A stretch of 64,000 nucleotides of DNA, from NCBI RefSeq assembly GCF_004348595.1, contig NZ_SMKD01000004.1, forward strand, positions 1-64,000. Reading direction: 5' to 3'. This document shows, piece after piece, positions 1 to 8,202 of the stretch; the first letter of the stretch is position 1; every line of letters starts with the position of its first letter. The notes beneath the pieces were generated by a model that was not told where the DNA came from, searched no databases, and saw nothing but the letters and a program-made list of their open reading frames with translations. Both the position numbers and the translations under genes were made by a program. This DNA comes from Micromonospora sp. KC723 (GTDB lineage: Bacteria; Actinomycetota; Actinomycetes; Mycobacteriales; Micromonosporaceae).

Positions 1-18
1 GATGTGTATAAGAGACAG
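1..18. other. Nextera/Tn5 mosaic-end adaptor left in the assembly
   Basis: Bases 1-18 read GATGTGTATAAGAGACAG, which is the transposase mosaic-end part of the Illumina Nextera adaptor minus its first A. It is a library artefact, not genome sequence, and shows that the window starts at a contig end. True genomic sequence starts at about base 19. Confidence 0.95.
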
Positions 19-31
19 GGGCCGATCGGTG

Positions 32-46
32 GGTAAAACGTTTACC
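32..46. promoter_or_regulatory. LacI-type operator candidate
   Basis: GGTAAAACGTTTACC is an inverted repeat (GGTAAA, 3-base spacer, TTTACC) with the CG-centred AAACGTTT core typical of LacI/GalR-family operators that control actinobacterial sugar-hydrolase genes. It lies at the contig edge, so the gene it controls may be lost to the left. The palindrome is seen directly; its role is inferred. Confidence 0.4.
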
Positions 47-885
47 GTGTCAGGACAAGTAACCACAGCGATCCATCACTGTCAATGACTCGCCATCCAC
101 CCCGAACACCGCGCCTGGCGCCTGGTCGGGCGTGAGGACGATGCCCTGCAGCCCAACCGATCCCCACAAACGCTTTAACCCCAGATCCCGCAGGACAGTG
201 AGGGCTCACCGGGTAACGGCCGGTGACGTTCGGTGAAGGTGTCCGTCAGGTGGCGCGCCGGCGCCTGGACGCGCAGGACGACCAGGGCAACCGCGGCGAT
301 CCGGCAGATGCTCCAGGGCGAGGATCCAACGGCCAGCGTCCGGAGCGGCGAGGGCCCGCACCGTCCCACCGTGGTTGTCATACAGGTGGGCTCCCGGTCG
401 ACCGGCCGAGCGCGTTGCCGACGGCCAGCTTCCGACCTCGGCCATCGCCGGGCCCTGAGCTGCCGACCTGCCTGCTTGGCCAGGCGTTCTGGCTCGGGGT
501 CGACGCCGGAAGGGCTCTCCCGCGGTCCCGGCACCACCAGATGAACCCATTGACAATCGTCGTTTGACACTTTGCTTGTCGTGGATAGACTATGTGACAC
601 GTCTCGGCCTGCGGGAGCCGGCTGAGGAGCAGGCACGGCGACCCGACGCCGGTGCCGGGCTGCGCGACGAAGACGGCAATTCGTCGCGTTTGCAGCTCGC
701 ATGTGGTGTGGCCCAGGCGGCGGAACTGGCGCGGTTGATGCCGCGGCGCGCCCGTCGCATGCCCGCCCCTCTTGTGAAGACTCACCGACGTCGCTGAACA
801 CGACCGCTCGCGGGCACCGCTACCGCGCGGAAGTCCGCAGGTCACCTGCATGTACTACACAAACCAACGCTAGGAGTGCAGACGC
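47..885. other. 839-bp gap with no supported gene
   Basis: No recognisable gene is seen here. On the minus strand, 205 down to 50 holds a 51-codon open stretch with GC-ending codons that stops at 50 and reads like the C-terminus of an unknown protein, but it has no convincing start. A sigma70-like promoter candidate lies at 564-591. The other open frames are arginine-rich GC artefacts. Confidence 0.4.
564..591 (+). promoter_or_regulatory. Sigma70-like promoter candidate
   Basis: TTGACA (564-569) and TAGACT (586-591) are separated by 16 bases, close to the vegetative actinobacterial consensus. The surrounding 60 bases are more AT-rich than average for the window. The first plausible downstream start is the short secreted-looking ORF at 886, so a long leader or a lost gene must be assumed. 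Confidence 0.3.
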
Positions 886-1020
886 ATGTCGCGGAATCCT
901 TCCCGGTGGAGGCGTCGCGTCTCGCCGCTCGCTGCTGCGACCGCACCAGTCCCGGGGCGTGTGCGGGCTTCCGGGCCGACGGCAGTGGAGCCGGATGACC
1001 CCACCTCGGCCGCGTCCTGA
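886..1020 (+). CDS. 44-aa ORF with a signal-peptide-like N-terminus, possible remnant of a secreted protein
   Basis: An ATG at 886 follows AGGAG (872-876) at good spacing. The predicted peptide starts MSRNPSRWRRRVSPLAAATA, a basic n-region followed by a short hydrophobic run as in actinobacterial secretion signals. It then turns polar and stops after 44 codons without a recognisable cleavage site. I read it as the 5' end of a lost secreted-protein gene. It could also be an expressed small peptide. Confidence 0.3.
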   Translation: MSRNPSRWRRRVSPLAAATAPVPGRVRASGPTAVEPDDPTSAAS

Positions 1021-1106
1021 CCCCGCAGCCGACTGATCCACCCCTTGGGCGGCCGGGAGCGGCAGCCCTGACAGCCACTCGTAAACCCCTCGAACAAGGA
1101 GTCAGC

Positions 1107-2405
1107 ATGTCGATGCAACGACGCACCTTCCTGAGTTTGGGCGCAGTCGCAGCGGTGGGCGCGGGCACCTCTCTTCTCGGTGCCGGGCAAGCGTTCGCGG
1201 CCCCCGCGCCGACCACGCCGTTCGCCGTGGGCGTGCGCCGGTACGACTGGACGCGCGGGAGCCGGCGGCTGACCACCTACGTGTACTACCCGGCCACCGG
1301 CACTCCCGGCGGCAGTCCCGTCACCAACGCCCCCGTCGCCAACGGGGTCTTCCCCGTCTACAACTTCACTCACGGCTACGGCAGCAGCCCGCAGAACTCC
1401 CTGTTCTTCATCCGGCCGCTGGTCGCGGCGGGCTTCGTCGTCCCCGCCCCGCACTTCCAACACAACTTCAACGACGTCAACAACGGCAACACCTCCCGCG
1501 ACGTCTCGGAAGTCATCACCCAGACCCTCGCCCTCGACTCGAGCGGACCACTCGCCGGGCACATCGACACGAGCATCGGCGTCGGCGTGTCGGGACACTC
1601 CCTGGGTGGCATGACCACCCACGGCCTGCTGACCTCCTGGCCAGACAGCCGGATCATCTCCGCCAACCCCCAGTCGTGCGTGGACATGGGCACCCCCGCC
1701 AGCTCCGTCCGAGCCAAAGTCCTGTTCATCCACGGCGACCGGGACACGACCACGCAATACTCCTCGGCCCGGCAGGCGTACTCGGAGATGCCCGCGCCCA
1801 AGGCGTTCCTCACCTTCGTCGGGGGAAGCCACACCAGCTTCTGGAGCGACAACCGGTTCCCCAACACCGCCGTCGACTGGGCTCGATGGACCATGTACGG
1901 CGACACCTCCGCACGCGACCGCCTCCCCTCCGACGCGGCCGGCTCCAACACCAGATGGGGAGCCGACCTGGGCGGTTCACCCGGCGGCCCGGGCCACTAC
2001 CGCCTGGTTGCCCAGCACAGCGGCAAGCTGGCCGACATCGACGCGCGATCGACCACGGCCGGGGCCACACTCATCCAGTGGGCGGCCACCGGCGCGACAA
2101 ACCAGCAATTCGAGTTCGTCGACACCGGCGACGGCTACTACCGGATCAAGGCGCGGCACAGCGGCCTGGCCCTCCAGTCCATGGGCAACTCCACCGGCGC
2201 CGCCATCACCCAGCAGCCCGAAAGCAACGCCACGAGCCAGCAGTGGCGGGTCCAGAACCAAAGCGACGGCACGGTGAGCCTGATCAACCGCGCCAGCGGC
2301 CTGGCCATGGACGTATGGGAACGCTCAACCGCAGACGGAGCCCGCATCGCCCAGTGGACATACAACGGCAGCACCAACCAACGCTTCGCACGCCAACTCG
2401 TCTGA
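1107..2405 (+). CDS. Secreted lipase/cutinase-like alpha/beta-hydrolase with C-terminal ricin-type lectin domain
   Basis: A 432-aa exported esterase, start ATG preceded by AAGGAG. The N-terminus (QRRTFLSLG followed by an Ala-rich stretch ending AFAAPA) is a likely Tat signal peptide. Residues 37-285 form an alpha/beta-hydrolase of the dienelactone-hydrolase/PETase-like lipase group: nucleophile Ser165 in GHSLGG, acid in HGDRD (Asp211 or Asp213), His242 in GGSHTSF. Residues 293-432 are a RICIN/CBM13 beta-trefoil with repeated Gln-x-Trp/Phe motifs (NQQFEF, SQQWRV, NQRFAR). The lectin domain suggests binding to polysaccharide or cell-wall surfaces, so the substrate could be a plant ester such as cutin, a wall acetyl ester or a lipid. 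It is monocistronic, with a hairpin 13 bases after the stop. Substrate unknown; fold and secretion are secure. Confidence 0.85.
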   Translation: MSMQRRTFLSLGAVAAVGAGTSLLGAGQAFAAPAPTTPFAVGVRRYDWTRGSRRLTTYVYYPATGTPGGSPVTNAPVANGVFPVYNFTHGYGSSPQNSLFFIRPLVAAGFVVPAPHFQHNFNDVNNGNTSRDVSEVITQTLALDSSGPLAGHIDTSIGVGVSGHSLGGMTTHGLLTSWPDSRIISANPQSCVDMGTPASSVRAKVLFIHGDRDTTTQYSSARQAYSEMPAPKAFLTFVGGSHTSFWSDNRFPNTAVDWARWTMYGDTSARDRLPSDAAGSNTRWGADLGGSPGGPGHYRLVAQHSGKLADIDARSTTAGATLIQWAATGATNQQFEFVDTGDGYYRIKARHSGLALQSMGNSTGAAITQQPESNATSQQWRVQNQSDGTVSLINRASGLAMDVWERSTADGARIAQWTYNGSTNQRFARQLV

Positions 2406-2417
2406 CCACACCGGTGG

Positions 2418-2439
2418 GGGCGGCCGAGCGTGGCCGCCC
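2418..2439 (+). terminator. Hairpin terminator after the lipase gene
   Basis: GGGCGGCC, a 6-base loop and GGCCGCCC form an 8-bp GC stem starting 13 bases after the lipase stop codon. There is no T-run, which is usual for actinobacterial terminators. Confidence 0.5.
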
Positions 2440-2573
2440 AGGCCGCCGCGCGGATCGCGAAGGCCGTCAAGGCTAAGGCCCCGCCCGACGCGGCCCGTTC
2501 TTGACCTTGGCCTACGGTAAGCCCCAGCCTGGTGCGTGCCGGTCGCTGTGACCGGCACGAGGAGGATGTCGAC

Positions 2574-3412
2574 GTGGGGCTGCTGACCATCGGGGCGTTC
2601 GCCAAGGCGGCGAGCCTGACGCCGAAAGCGTTGCGCCTGTACGACCAGGTCGGGCTCCTGCAGCCGGCCGTGGTCGATCCCGAGTCCGGATATCGAATCT
2701 CAATCTTGCCGTCCGCTACGCCGCCGGCTGCGACACCGGCACCGTACGCGACAGCAACGAGGACACCGCGTACGCCAGCGATCGCTTGCTGGCCGTCGCC
2801 GACGGCATGCGGGGACCCGGCGGCGCAGCAGCCAGCGCGGCTGCCGTCGACGCCCTCAAGCCGTTGGAACTTGCCGACGTACCGGCCGCCGACCTGCTGA
2901 CGATGCTGGCCGGTGCGGTCACCGACGCCGACCGCACCGTGCGTGGGCTGGCGAGCGACGATCACCAGCCGGTCACCACGCTGACCGCGCTGCTGCGCAG
3001 CGGCTCCCCACTAGCCCTGGTGCACATCGGTGACACTCGGGCATACCTGCTGCGCGGCGGTGAACTGTTCCTGCTCACCCAGGACCATACCTGGGTGCAG
3101 ACCCAGGTGGATCAAGGCAAGCTCGACCGGGACCAGGCTGCAGCGCATCCCGAGCGCGCTTTGCTGGTGCGCGCCCTCGGCGGCGGGCACCAGGTAGAGG
3201 CCGACCTTGCGCTACGCACCGCCCTGCCCGGTGACCGGTACCTGCTGTGCTCCGACGGGTTGTCCGCCGTCGTCGACCGGGCCGCCCTGCAGTCGGCGCT
3301 GAGTGCAGCAACCGATCCGGAGCACACCGTGCAGCACCTGATCGGTCTGGCTCAGGACGAAGGGGCGCCGGACAACATCGCCTGCGTCATCGCCGATATC
3401 CGCGTGGTGTAG
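2574..3412 (+). pseudogene. MerR-HTH / PP2C phosphatase fusion with internal deletion and frameshift
   Basis: A GTG start with AGGAGG (2560-2565) opens a MerR DNA-binding head ([19 protein letters not shown], then YDQVGLL and SGYR). After SGYR (about 2690) the frame enters nonsense, while another frame from about 2705 encodes an almost complete PP2C phosphatase: RDSNEDT, LAVADGM, HIGDTRAYLLRGGELF, QDHT, LCSDGLS and DNIACVI. Such MerR-linker-PP2C regulators are known from actinobacteria and have a long segment between the two domains. Here that segment (wing, dimer helix, linker) is missing and the junction is out of frame. A MerR-like promoter candidate starts at 2501 (TTGACC). From ATG 2786 a truncated PP2C could still be made, but it would lack the first metal-binding motif. 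Confidence 0.75.
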
Positions 3413-3607
3413 ACCCCACAGTCCTGGGTGCTGCCTGCGCCACAGCATCCTGCGCAGGGAGCACCCGCACGTCTCTGGGCGTTGATCCAGCCGTTGCCGA
3501 CCACGATGCCACTGGCGTCGCCCACGGAAACGGGTTTTTCTACCCTGGCGGTCCACGTCGTGCCCGGGATGAAATAGCGGTCGTCCGGCAGGATGGAGGA
3601 TGGCCAG

Positions 3608-4225
3608 ATGATCACAATTGGCATTGTCGAGGACGACCCGGGTTACCAGATCGGCCTCAAGGCGATTGTCGGCACGCAGGCCGACTTCCAGTTGGTAACG
3701 GCGGCGCGGTCTGTCGAGGAATTCACGGCACAGCGGGCGTCCGACCTGGACGTCGTGGTCCTCGACCTCGGCCTCCGCGGGGGCGGGCTGGAGGGCGCGG
3801 ATGCCGTACGCGAGGTGGTGGCCGCAAGGCTCAGGGTTCTGGTCGTCTCGATGGTGAGCCAGGAGGTACCGGTCATCGAGGCCATCGGCGCTGGTGCGCA
3901 CGGCTATCTCACCAAGGAGTCCGAGCCCGACGAGATCGTACGGGCAGTGCGTACCGTCGCCGGTGGCGGAACCCATATCTCGCCTACGGTCGCCGGATAT
4001 CTGTTGCGCGACAGGAGCCGGTTGACCGATCGGGAGATCGAGGTGTTGGCGCTGCTCGCCGACGGCGAACGAGCCGCGGACATCGCTCGCCAGCTCTTCA
4101 TTTCGGAGAGCACGGTCAACGGCCACCTGGAGAACATCCGCAACAAGTCCGGCTACCGAAACAAGGCGGACCTCACCCGGCTGGCCTTCGAAAAGGGGAT
4201 CCTGCCGCGCCGACGCCGCCGGTAG
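3608..4225 (+). CDS. NarL/FixJ-type response regulator
   Basis: A 205-aa two-component response regulator. Start ATG 3608 is chosen over 3593 because GGAGGA (3595-3600) fits it and the protein then begins MITIGIVEDDPGY. The receiver domain (1-120) shows the acidic pair EDD, the phospho-acceptor Asp in VVVLDLGLRG, the Ser in VVSMVS and the Lys in YLTKES. A LuxR-type HTH (about 140-200) shows LTDREIEVLALLADGERAADIA and STVNGHLENI. It leads an operon with acyltransferase 4251, hydrolase 4948 and the double histidine kinase 5639, its likely partner. Gaps of 25 bases and then overlaps imply co-expression. Confidence 0.93.
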   Translation: MITIGIVEDDPGYQIGLKAIVGTQADFQLVTAARSVEEFTAQRASDLDVVVLDLGLRGGGLEGADAVREVVAARLRVLVVSMVSQEVPVIEAIGAGAHGYLTKESEPDEIVRAVRTVAGGGTHISPTVAGYLLRDRSRLTDREIEVLALLADGERAADIARQLFISESTVNGHLENIRNKSGYRNKADLTRLAFEKGILPRRRRR

Positions 4226-4250
4226 CCGCGCCACGATGAGGAGAGTCGTC

Positions 4251-4955
4251 ATGCGTACGGGATTCTTCAGGCTGTGCTGCCTTCTCGCGTCGGTACTGCT
4301 GCGCCTCCTGGCGAACGTCGAACTGCCGGACGTGGATGTCCGGAACAGGCGTGGCAGGGGGGTCCTCATCGTCGCGAACCATCGGAGCGTCGTCGACATC
4401 CTGGTGGGCCTCACCCTCTTCGGGCGCTGGCGAGTCACGCCCCGGATGCTGGTCAAGGCGGGCTACTTCGCGGTGCCCGGAGTCGGATTGCTCCTGAAGT
4501 CGATGGGAGCGATTCCGGCGAGCCGGGACACCGCCCGCGAGGCCATGCGCGCCGCGTCGCGAACGTTGGCCGAGGGCGGAAGCGTCGCGCTCGCACCCGA
4601 AGGTCGGATCCCCAGCGCCACGGACCGCACGGAGGGCGTCGGCGAGCTACGCACCGGCGTGGGACGGCTCGCCTCCGAGTTCGGCACCCCGATCGTCGCC
4701 ATCGGTATCGCGAACACGGACGAGGTGTGGCCACTGGGTGTCCGCCGGCCGAGGGTCAGGGTGCGCCGAGCATCCCGACCTACGGTGCGGGTCGCGGCCG
4801 CCCGGTTCGACGTGGACGCGGGAGCTGACCTCGCCCTGGTGATGACCCGCCTGCGTGCGGTGCTGTCGCAGGTTGTCCATCGGGCCGAGACGCCGCCGGC
4901 GGCGGCCGACCGGCAGCCCGCCGGCCAACGAGCCGACGGGAGCCGTCATGGCTAG
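4251..4955 (+). CDS. PlsC-like 1-acylglycerol-3-phosphate acyltransferase family protein
   Basis: A 234-aa membrane-associated acyltransferase. ATG 4251 is preferred over ATG 4236 because GAGGAG overlaps the latter and spaces properly to 4251. The N-terminus carries a hydrophobic anchor (FFRLCCLLASVLLRLL). The acyltransferase block I is NHRSVVD (HX4D) and a block III-like APEGR follows. The family transfers acyl chains from acyl-CoA or acyl-ACP to lysophosphatidate or related acceptors at the inner membrane face. Its 3' end overlaps the next gene by 8 bases. Being locked between a response regulator and its presumed kinase suggests lipid remodelling tied to signalling rather than bulk phospholipid synthesis. 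The acceptor substrate is unknown. Confidence 0.85.
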   Translation: MRTGFFRLCCLLASVLLRLLANVELPDVDVRNRRGRGVLIVANHRSVVDILVGLTLFGRWRVTPRMLVKAGYFAVPGVGLLLKSMGAIPASRDTAREAMRAASRTLAEGGSVALAPEGRIPSATDRTEGVGELRTGVGRLASEFGTPIVAIGIANTDEVWPLGVRRPRVRVRRASRPTVRVAAARFDVDAGADLALVMTRLRAVLSQVVHRAETPPAAADRQPAGQRADGSRHG

Positions 4956-5661
4956 GTACCTCCTGGTGCACGGGTGCGGCCGAAGCGGTCGCGGCCCTGG
5001 CGACGACGAAACGGCGCTGCGTACGATCAACGTGGGTCTGCGCGGGGCCGGGTCAACCACGATTCCGCCGGGTGACTTCGCCGGGGTGCGCGTGGCCGAC
5101 GTGTTCACCGCGCCGTCGCAAGCACGCTGGGCGCAGGCGTTGCCGTACCAGGTCCTCCGACAGGCGTACCACTTCGTCACCGACGCGTCGCGGCGCGTTC
5201 GGGCGACCGAGGCGGTGGCCGGCGCGATCACCCGGGACACCCGGATCCTGATCGCGCACTCGTTGGGCTCGGTCGCCGCGTACGACGCCCTGTGCCTGCT
5301 GCCGCGGCACCACGTCACCCACTTCCTGACGCTCGGCTCGCCGCTGGCGATGCCGCACCTCGTGCGTGGCCGCGTGACCGCCTTCACCGCGTTCGGCAGG
5401 TACGCGTGGCCCCGATCCCTCGCCCGGTGGATCAACTTCTTCGACGCTCGGGATCCGATCGCACGGTGGGCTCTACGCCGGCGTTTCGGCGACGGGACCC
5501 GGATCGAGGACCGCCGGATCCGGCTCGTCGTGGGCGGCCCGCACCGGCTGTTGGCCTACCTCGCCTCCCAGGAGGTGATCTCCTCGCTGGCCGAGGCATC
5601 GCGCTCGACCCAGACCGCGACCACCTCAGGGGGGCACAATGACGTCCGCACACCTGGCTGA
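4948..5661 (+). CDS. Small alpha/beta-hydrolase (lipase/LCAT-like)
   Basis: A 237-aa intracellular hydrolase that starts at ATG 4948 inside the acyltransferase stop region and ends 23 bases inside the kinase gene, so translation is coupled on both sides. The fold signatures are LLVHGCG near the N-terminus, nucleophile Ser in IAHSLGSVAAYDAL, LTLGSPLAMP, a likely acid in FFDARDPIA and a late His in GGPHRLLAYL. This matches the LCAT/PGAP1-like serine-hydrolase pattern acting on lipids or acyl esters. Pairing with PlsC suggests a deacylation/reacylation couple. No signal peptide. Function inferred from fold and neighbours. Confidence 0.75.
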   Translation: MARYLLVHGCGRSGRGPGDDETALRTINVGLRGAGSTTIPPGDFAGVRVADVFTAPSQARWAQALPYQVLRQAYHFVTDASRRVRATEAVAGAITRDTRILIAHSLGSVAAYDALCLLPRHHVTHFLTLGSPLAMPHLVRGRVTAFTAFGRYAWPRSLARWINFFDARDPIARWALRRRFGDGTRIEDRRIRLVVGGPHRLLAYLASQEVISSLAEASRSTQTATTSGGHNDVRTPG

Positions 5662-8149
5662 CCTTCGTCTCGTCCGGATCGCTCGGGGGTTGTGGAACGC
5701 CGCCGCGAACCTCCTCCGCAAGCATCTGCCCGCACACCTGGAGAGGATCGGCCTGCGGGACCCCGCAGGTGACGAACTCCACCAGCGGTTCGCGGTGCGT
5801 AGTGCCGACTGGGTGGTGGTCGCCTGCTTCGTGCATCGGATCGTGGCAACGCCGCTCGTGCTGATCGGTGGGCTGTCGACGATCGGTCCGACGGCCGACC
5901 GGTACGGCCCGGTCGTGGTCGGCCTGATGGTGTGGAACGTGTTCCTCACGGTCGGGGTGCTCCGGCAGCGGATTCGGCCGTTCCTGGCCGGTCGGGCCTT
6001 CGCGGTCGTCGACCTCGCCCTGGCCGCCGGGGTCAACCTGTGGGGGGCCGCCGTCCTGCCGCAGGGCGAACTTCTCCACCCCTACAAGGACGTCTACTGG
6101 ATCTACGCGATGGGCACGGTGGCCGGCTGGACCGCCCTCAAGGGCGTCCGGGCCGGACTGTGGCTGGCCGCGGCCGGCGGGATCCTCCTGCTGGGCATGG
6201 TGGGCCTCAATGGGGCGAGCCTCTCCGGAGCAGGGTGGGGCCATCTCCTGTCCCGGTTCGGTTGGCTCCTGTCCGCGGTGCCGTTGCCGCTCATCGTGCT
6301 GCGGCTCGGCAGACAGGGTGCCGGGCTGGGCAATACCGAGGGCCGCCGGGCGGGTCGCGCGTTGGAGCGCATCCGCGCCCTCCGGACGATGCACGACACG
6401 GTGCTACAGACCCTGGCGCAGATCGCGCAACGAGCGGTCGCCGTCGACCTGCCGGCCGGCGAGCGGGCCCGACACATCCACCGGCTCGCCGCCGAGCAAC
6501 TCGCGGGCCTCGATCGCGCTATCCGCGCCGACGACCGGGACCGTACGGGGCTCGTCGACGGGCTCCAGGGTCTCGTGCGGCGGTTCGGCGAGGGGAATCT
6601 CCGGGTGGACCTGCTCGCCGACGAGCTTGCCGCCGACCCGCCCCCGGCTGTCACGGCCGGACTGCTGGCGGCGGTTCAGGAGGCGCTGACGAACGTCCGC
6701 AAGCACGCCCGGACCGACCGCGCGATCGTGCGTGCGGCGACCACGGGCCGGGGGTACGAGGTGGTGATCCGCGACTACGGTCGGGGCTTCGACCCGGAGG
6801 CGCACCGCTCGGGCGTCGGCATCTCCGAGTCGGTCTACAGACGGATGGCGGAGATCGGGGGCAGGGCGTCGATCTGGTCCGAGCCCGACCGTGGAACCCG
6901 GGTGCGGCTGGCGGTCGACTTCGGGGCGGCGAGCCGGGCCCGTCGTTTCGGTATCGCACCCCACGCGGCCATCACCCTCGGTCCCACGACGTCGACCAGC
7001 GTGGACGCGCTGACGAACCAGGCGTTGGCCTGGTTCATCGTCGCGGCTCTCGCGTACCGGGTGGCGCTCAGCCCGCTCCAGGTCGGTACCCTGTTCGCGA
7101 ACCTGGACCCTCGGCGCGCCTGGCTGTTCTTCGCCGCGATCGTCGGCGTCTTCGCGTTCGACCTCGCGCTGCTCATTGTGCTCCTGATGGGGCGGTTCGG
7201 CAGGCTGTTCCGGTCGCGTGCCCTCCTCGTCGTCGACGTCGGCCTGACCGCGGGGCTCAACATCTGGTCGGCATTCCTGCTGCCGGCCGGAACCTTGCTC
7301 GCGCCCGGGCATGAGGTGCTGTGGGGGTACATGCTCGGCGCGGTCGCGTTCTGGACCGGGCTACGTGGAGTCCGCACCGGACTCGCCGTCGTCGTAGGTG
7401 GAATCCCGCTTCAACTCGCCATGGCCGCGGCCAACCAGACCGCGCTCAGCCCGGGGTTGTGGCCACAACTGGTGGCCCGGCAGGGGTGGTTGGCCGCCAC
7501 CGTCGTGATCGCCTGGCTGTTGACCCGGCTCGCCCGACGCGGCGCCCAACGGGCCGTCGACGAGGGCATCAAGACCGGCCTCGCGATCGAACGCACCTGG
7601 GCACTACGCGATCTCTACGCCGAGGTGGCCCGGTCGCTGACCGCGATCACCGCGAGGACCTGCCAACCCGTCACGCACGAGGATCTGATGGACATCCGCG
7701 GTACGGCGCTGGACCAGGTCAACCGGTTGCGTGAGGTCATCGACCAGGAGCGCGGCGGCGGCCCGAGGTTTCGGCTCGCCGCGGAACTGAGCCGGCTGGC
7801 CGGTACCTTCCGAAGCCACGGCCTGCGGGTCGAGCTGGTGACCTCTCAGCTGACCTCCGACCCGCCACCCGAGGTGAGGGAGGCGATCGTCGCGGCGGTG
7901 GCGGAGGCACTGCGCGGGGTCGCTGGGCACGCCGCGGTGGCGCACGCGGTGGTGCGGGCCAGTAACGCCGACGACGGTTTCGAGATCAGTGTCCGTGACC
8001 ATGGCCTCGGCTCGCCGGCTCAAATGCAGGCGAGCGGAGCGCTGATCAACGATCGGTTGGCAACGGTCGGTGGGCTGGCGGAGATCCGCTGCGAGCGGGG
8101 CAACGGCACCCGGATCCGGCTTCGTTGGCGGCCCTCCGGAATGCCCTGA
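5639..8149 (+). CDS. Tandem double sensor histidine kinase; second module degenerate
   Basis: An 836-aa integral membrane protein made of two homologous NarX/DesK-type modules. Module 1 (about 50-430): several membrane helices (roughly 55-225), H-box RTMHDTVLQ with phospho-acceptor His252, N-box QEALTNVRKHA with Asn352, and G-box RDYGRGF. Module 2 (about 455-836) repeats the same helices (480-630) and ATPase fold, but its H-box is RDLYAEVAR (His to Tyr660), its N-box AEALRGVAGHA has Gly760 for Asn, and only RDHGLG of the G-box survives. Module 2 therefore looks like a pseudokinase fused to an active kinase, a covalent heterodimer. It is the last gene of the coupled operon starting at 3608. 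No separate sensor domain is visible, so sensing is probably within the membrane. Confidence 0.88.
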   Translation: MTSAHLADLRLVRIARGLWNAAANLLRKHLPAHLERIGLRDPAGDELHQRFAVRSADWVVVACFVHRIVATPLVLIGGLSTIGPTADRYGPVVVGLMVWNVFLTVGVLRQRIRPFLAGRAFAVVDLALAAGVNLWGAAVLPQGELLHPYKDVYWIYAMGTVAGWTALKGVRAGLWLAAAGGILLLGMVGLNGASLSGAGWGHLLSRFGWLLSAVPLPLIVLRLGRQGAGLGNTEGRRAGRALERIRALRTMHDTVLQTLAQIAQRAVAVDLPAGERARHIHRLAAEQLAGLDRAIRADDRDRTGLVDGLQGLVRRFGEGNLRVDLLADELAADPPPAVTAGLLAAVQEALTNVRKHARTDRAIVRAATTGRGYEVVIRDYGRGFDPEAHRSGVGISESVYRRMAEIGGRASIWSEPDRGTRVRLAVDFGAASRARRFGIAPHAAITLGPTTSTSVDALTNQALAWFIVAALAYRVALSPLQVGTLFANLDPRRAWLFFAAIVGVFAFDLALLIVLLMGRFGRLFRSRALLVVDVGLTAGLNIWSAFLLPAGTLLAPGHEVLWGYMLGAVAFWTGLRGVRTGLAVVVGGIPLQLAMAAANQTALSPGLWPQLVARQGWLAATVVIAWLLTRLARRGAQRAVDEGIKTGLAIERTWALRDLYAEVARSLTAITARTCQPVTHEDLMDIRGTALDQVNRLREVIDQERGGGPRFRLAAELSRLAGTFRSHGLRVELVTSQLTSDPPPEVREAIVAAVAEALRGVAGHAAVAHAVVRASNADDGFEISVRDHGLGSPAQMQASGALINDRLATVGGLAEIRCERGNGTRIRLRWRPSGMP

Positions 8150-8202
8150 TCCGGTGGCCGGGGCGAGCGTATTGTCCCGCGCCCCGGCCATCGGGTCGCC
8201 GG

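Noticed and set aside
50-205. Minus-strand open stretch that could be the tail of an unknown protein
   Set aside because: Good codons, but no start and no family; too short to claim as a gene.
564-797. 77-aa plus-strand ORF after the promoter candidate
   Set aside because: TTG start overlapping the -35 box, no ribosome site, Arg/Ala-rich and no family.
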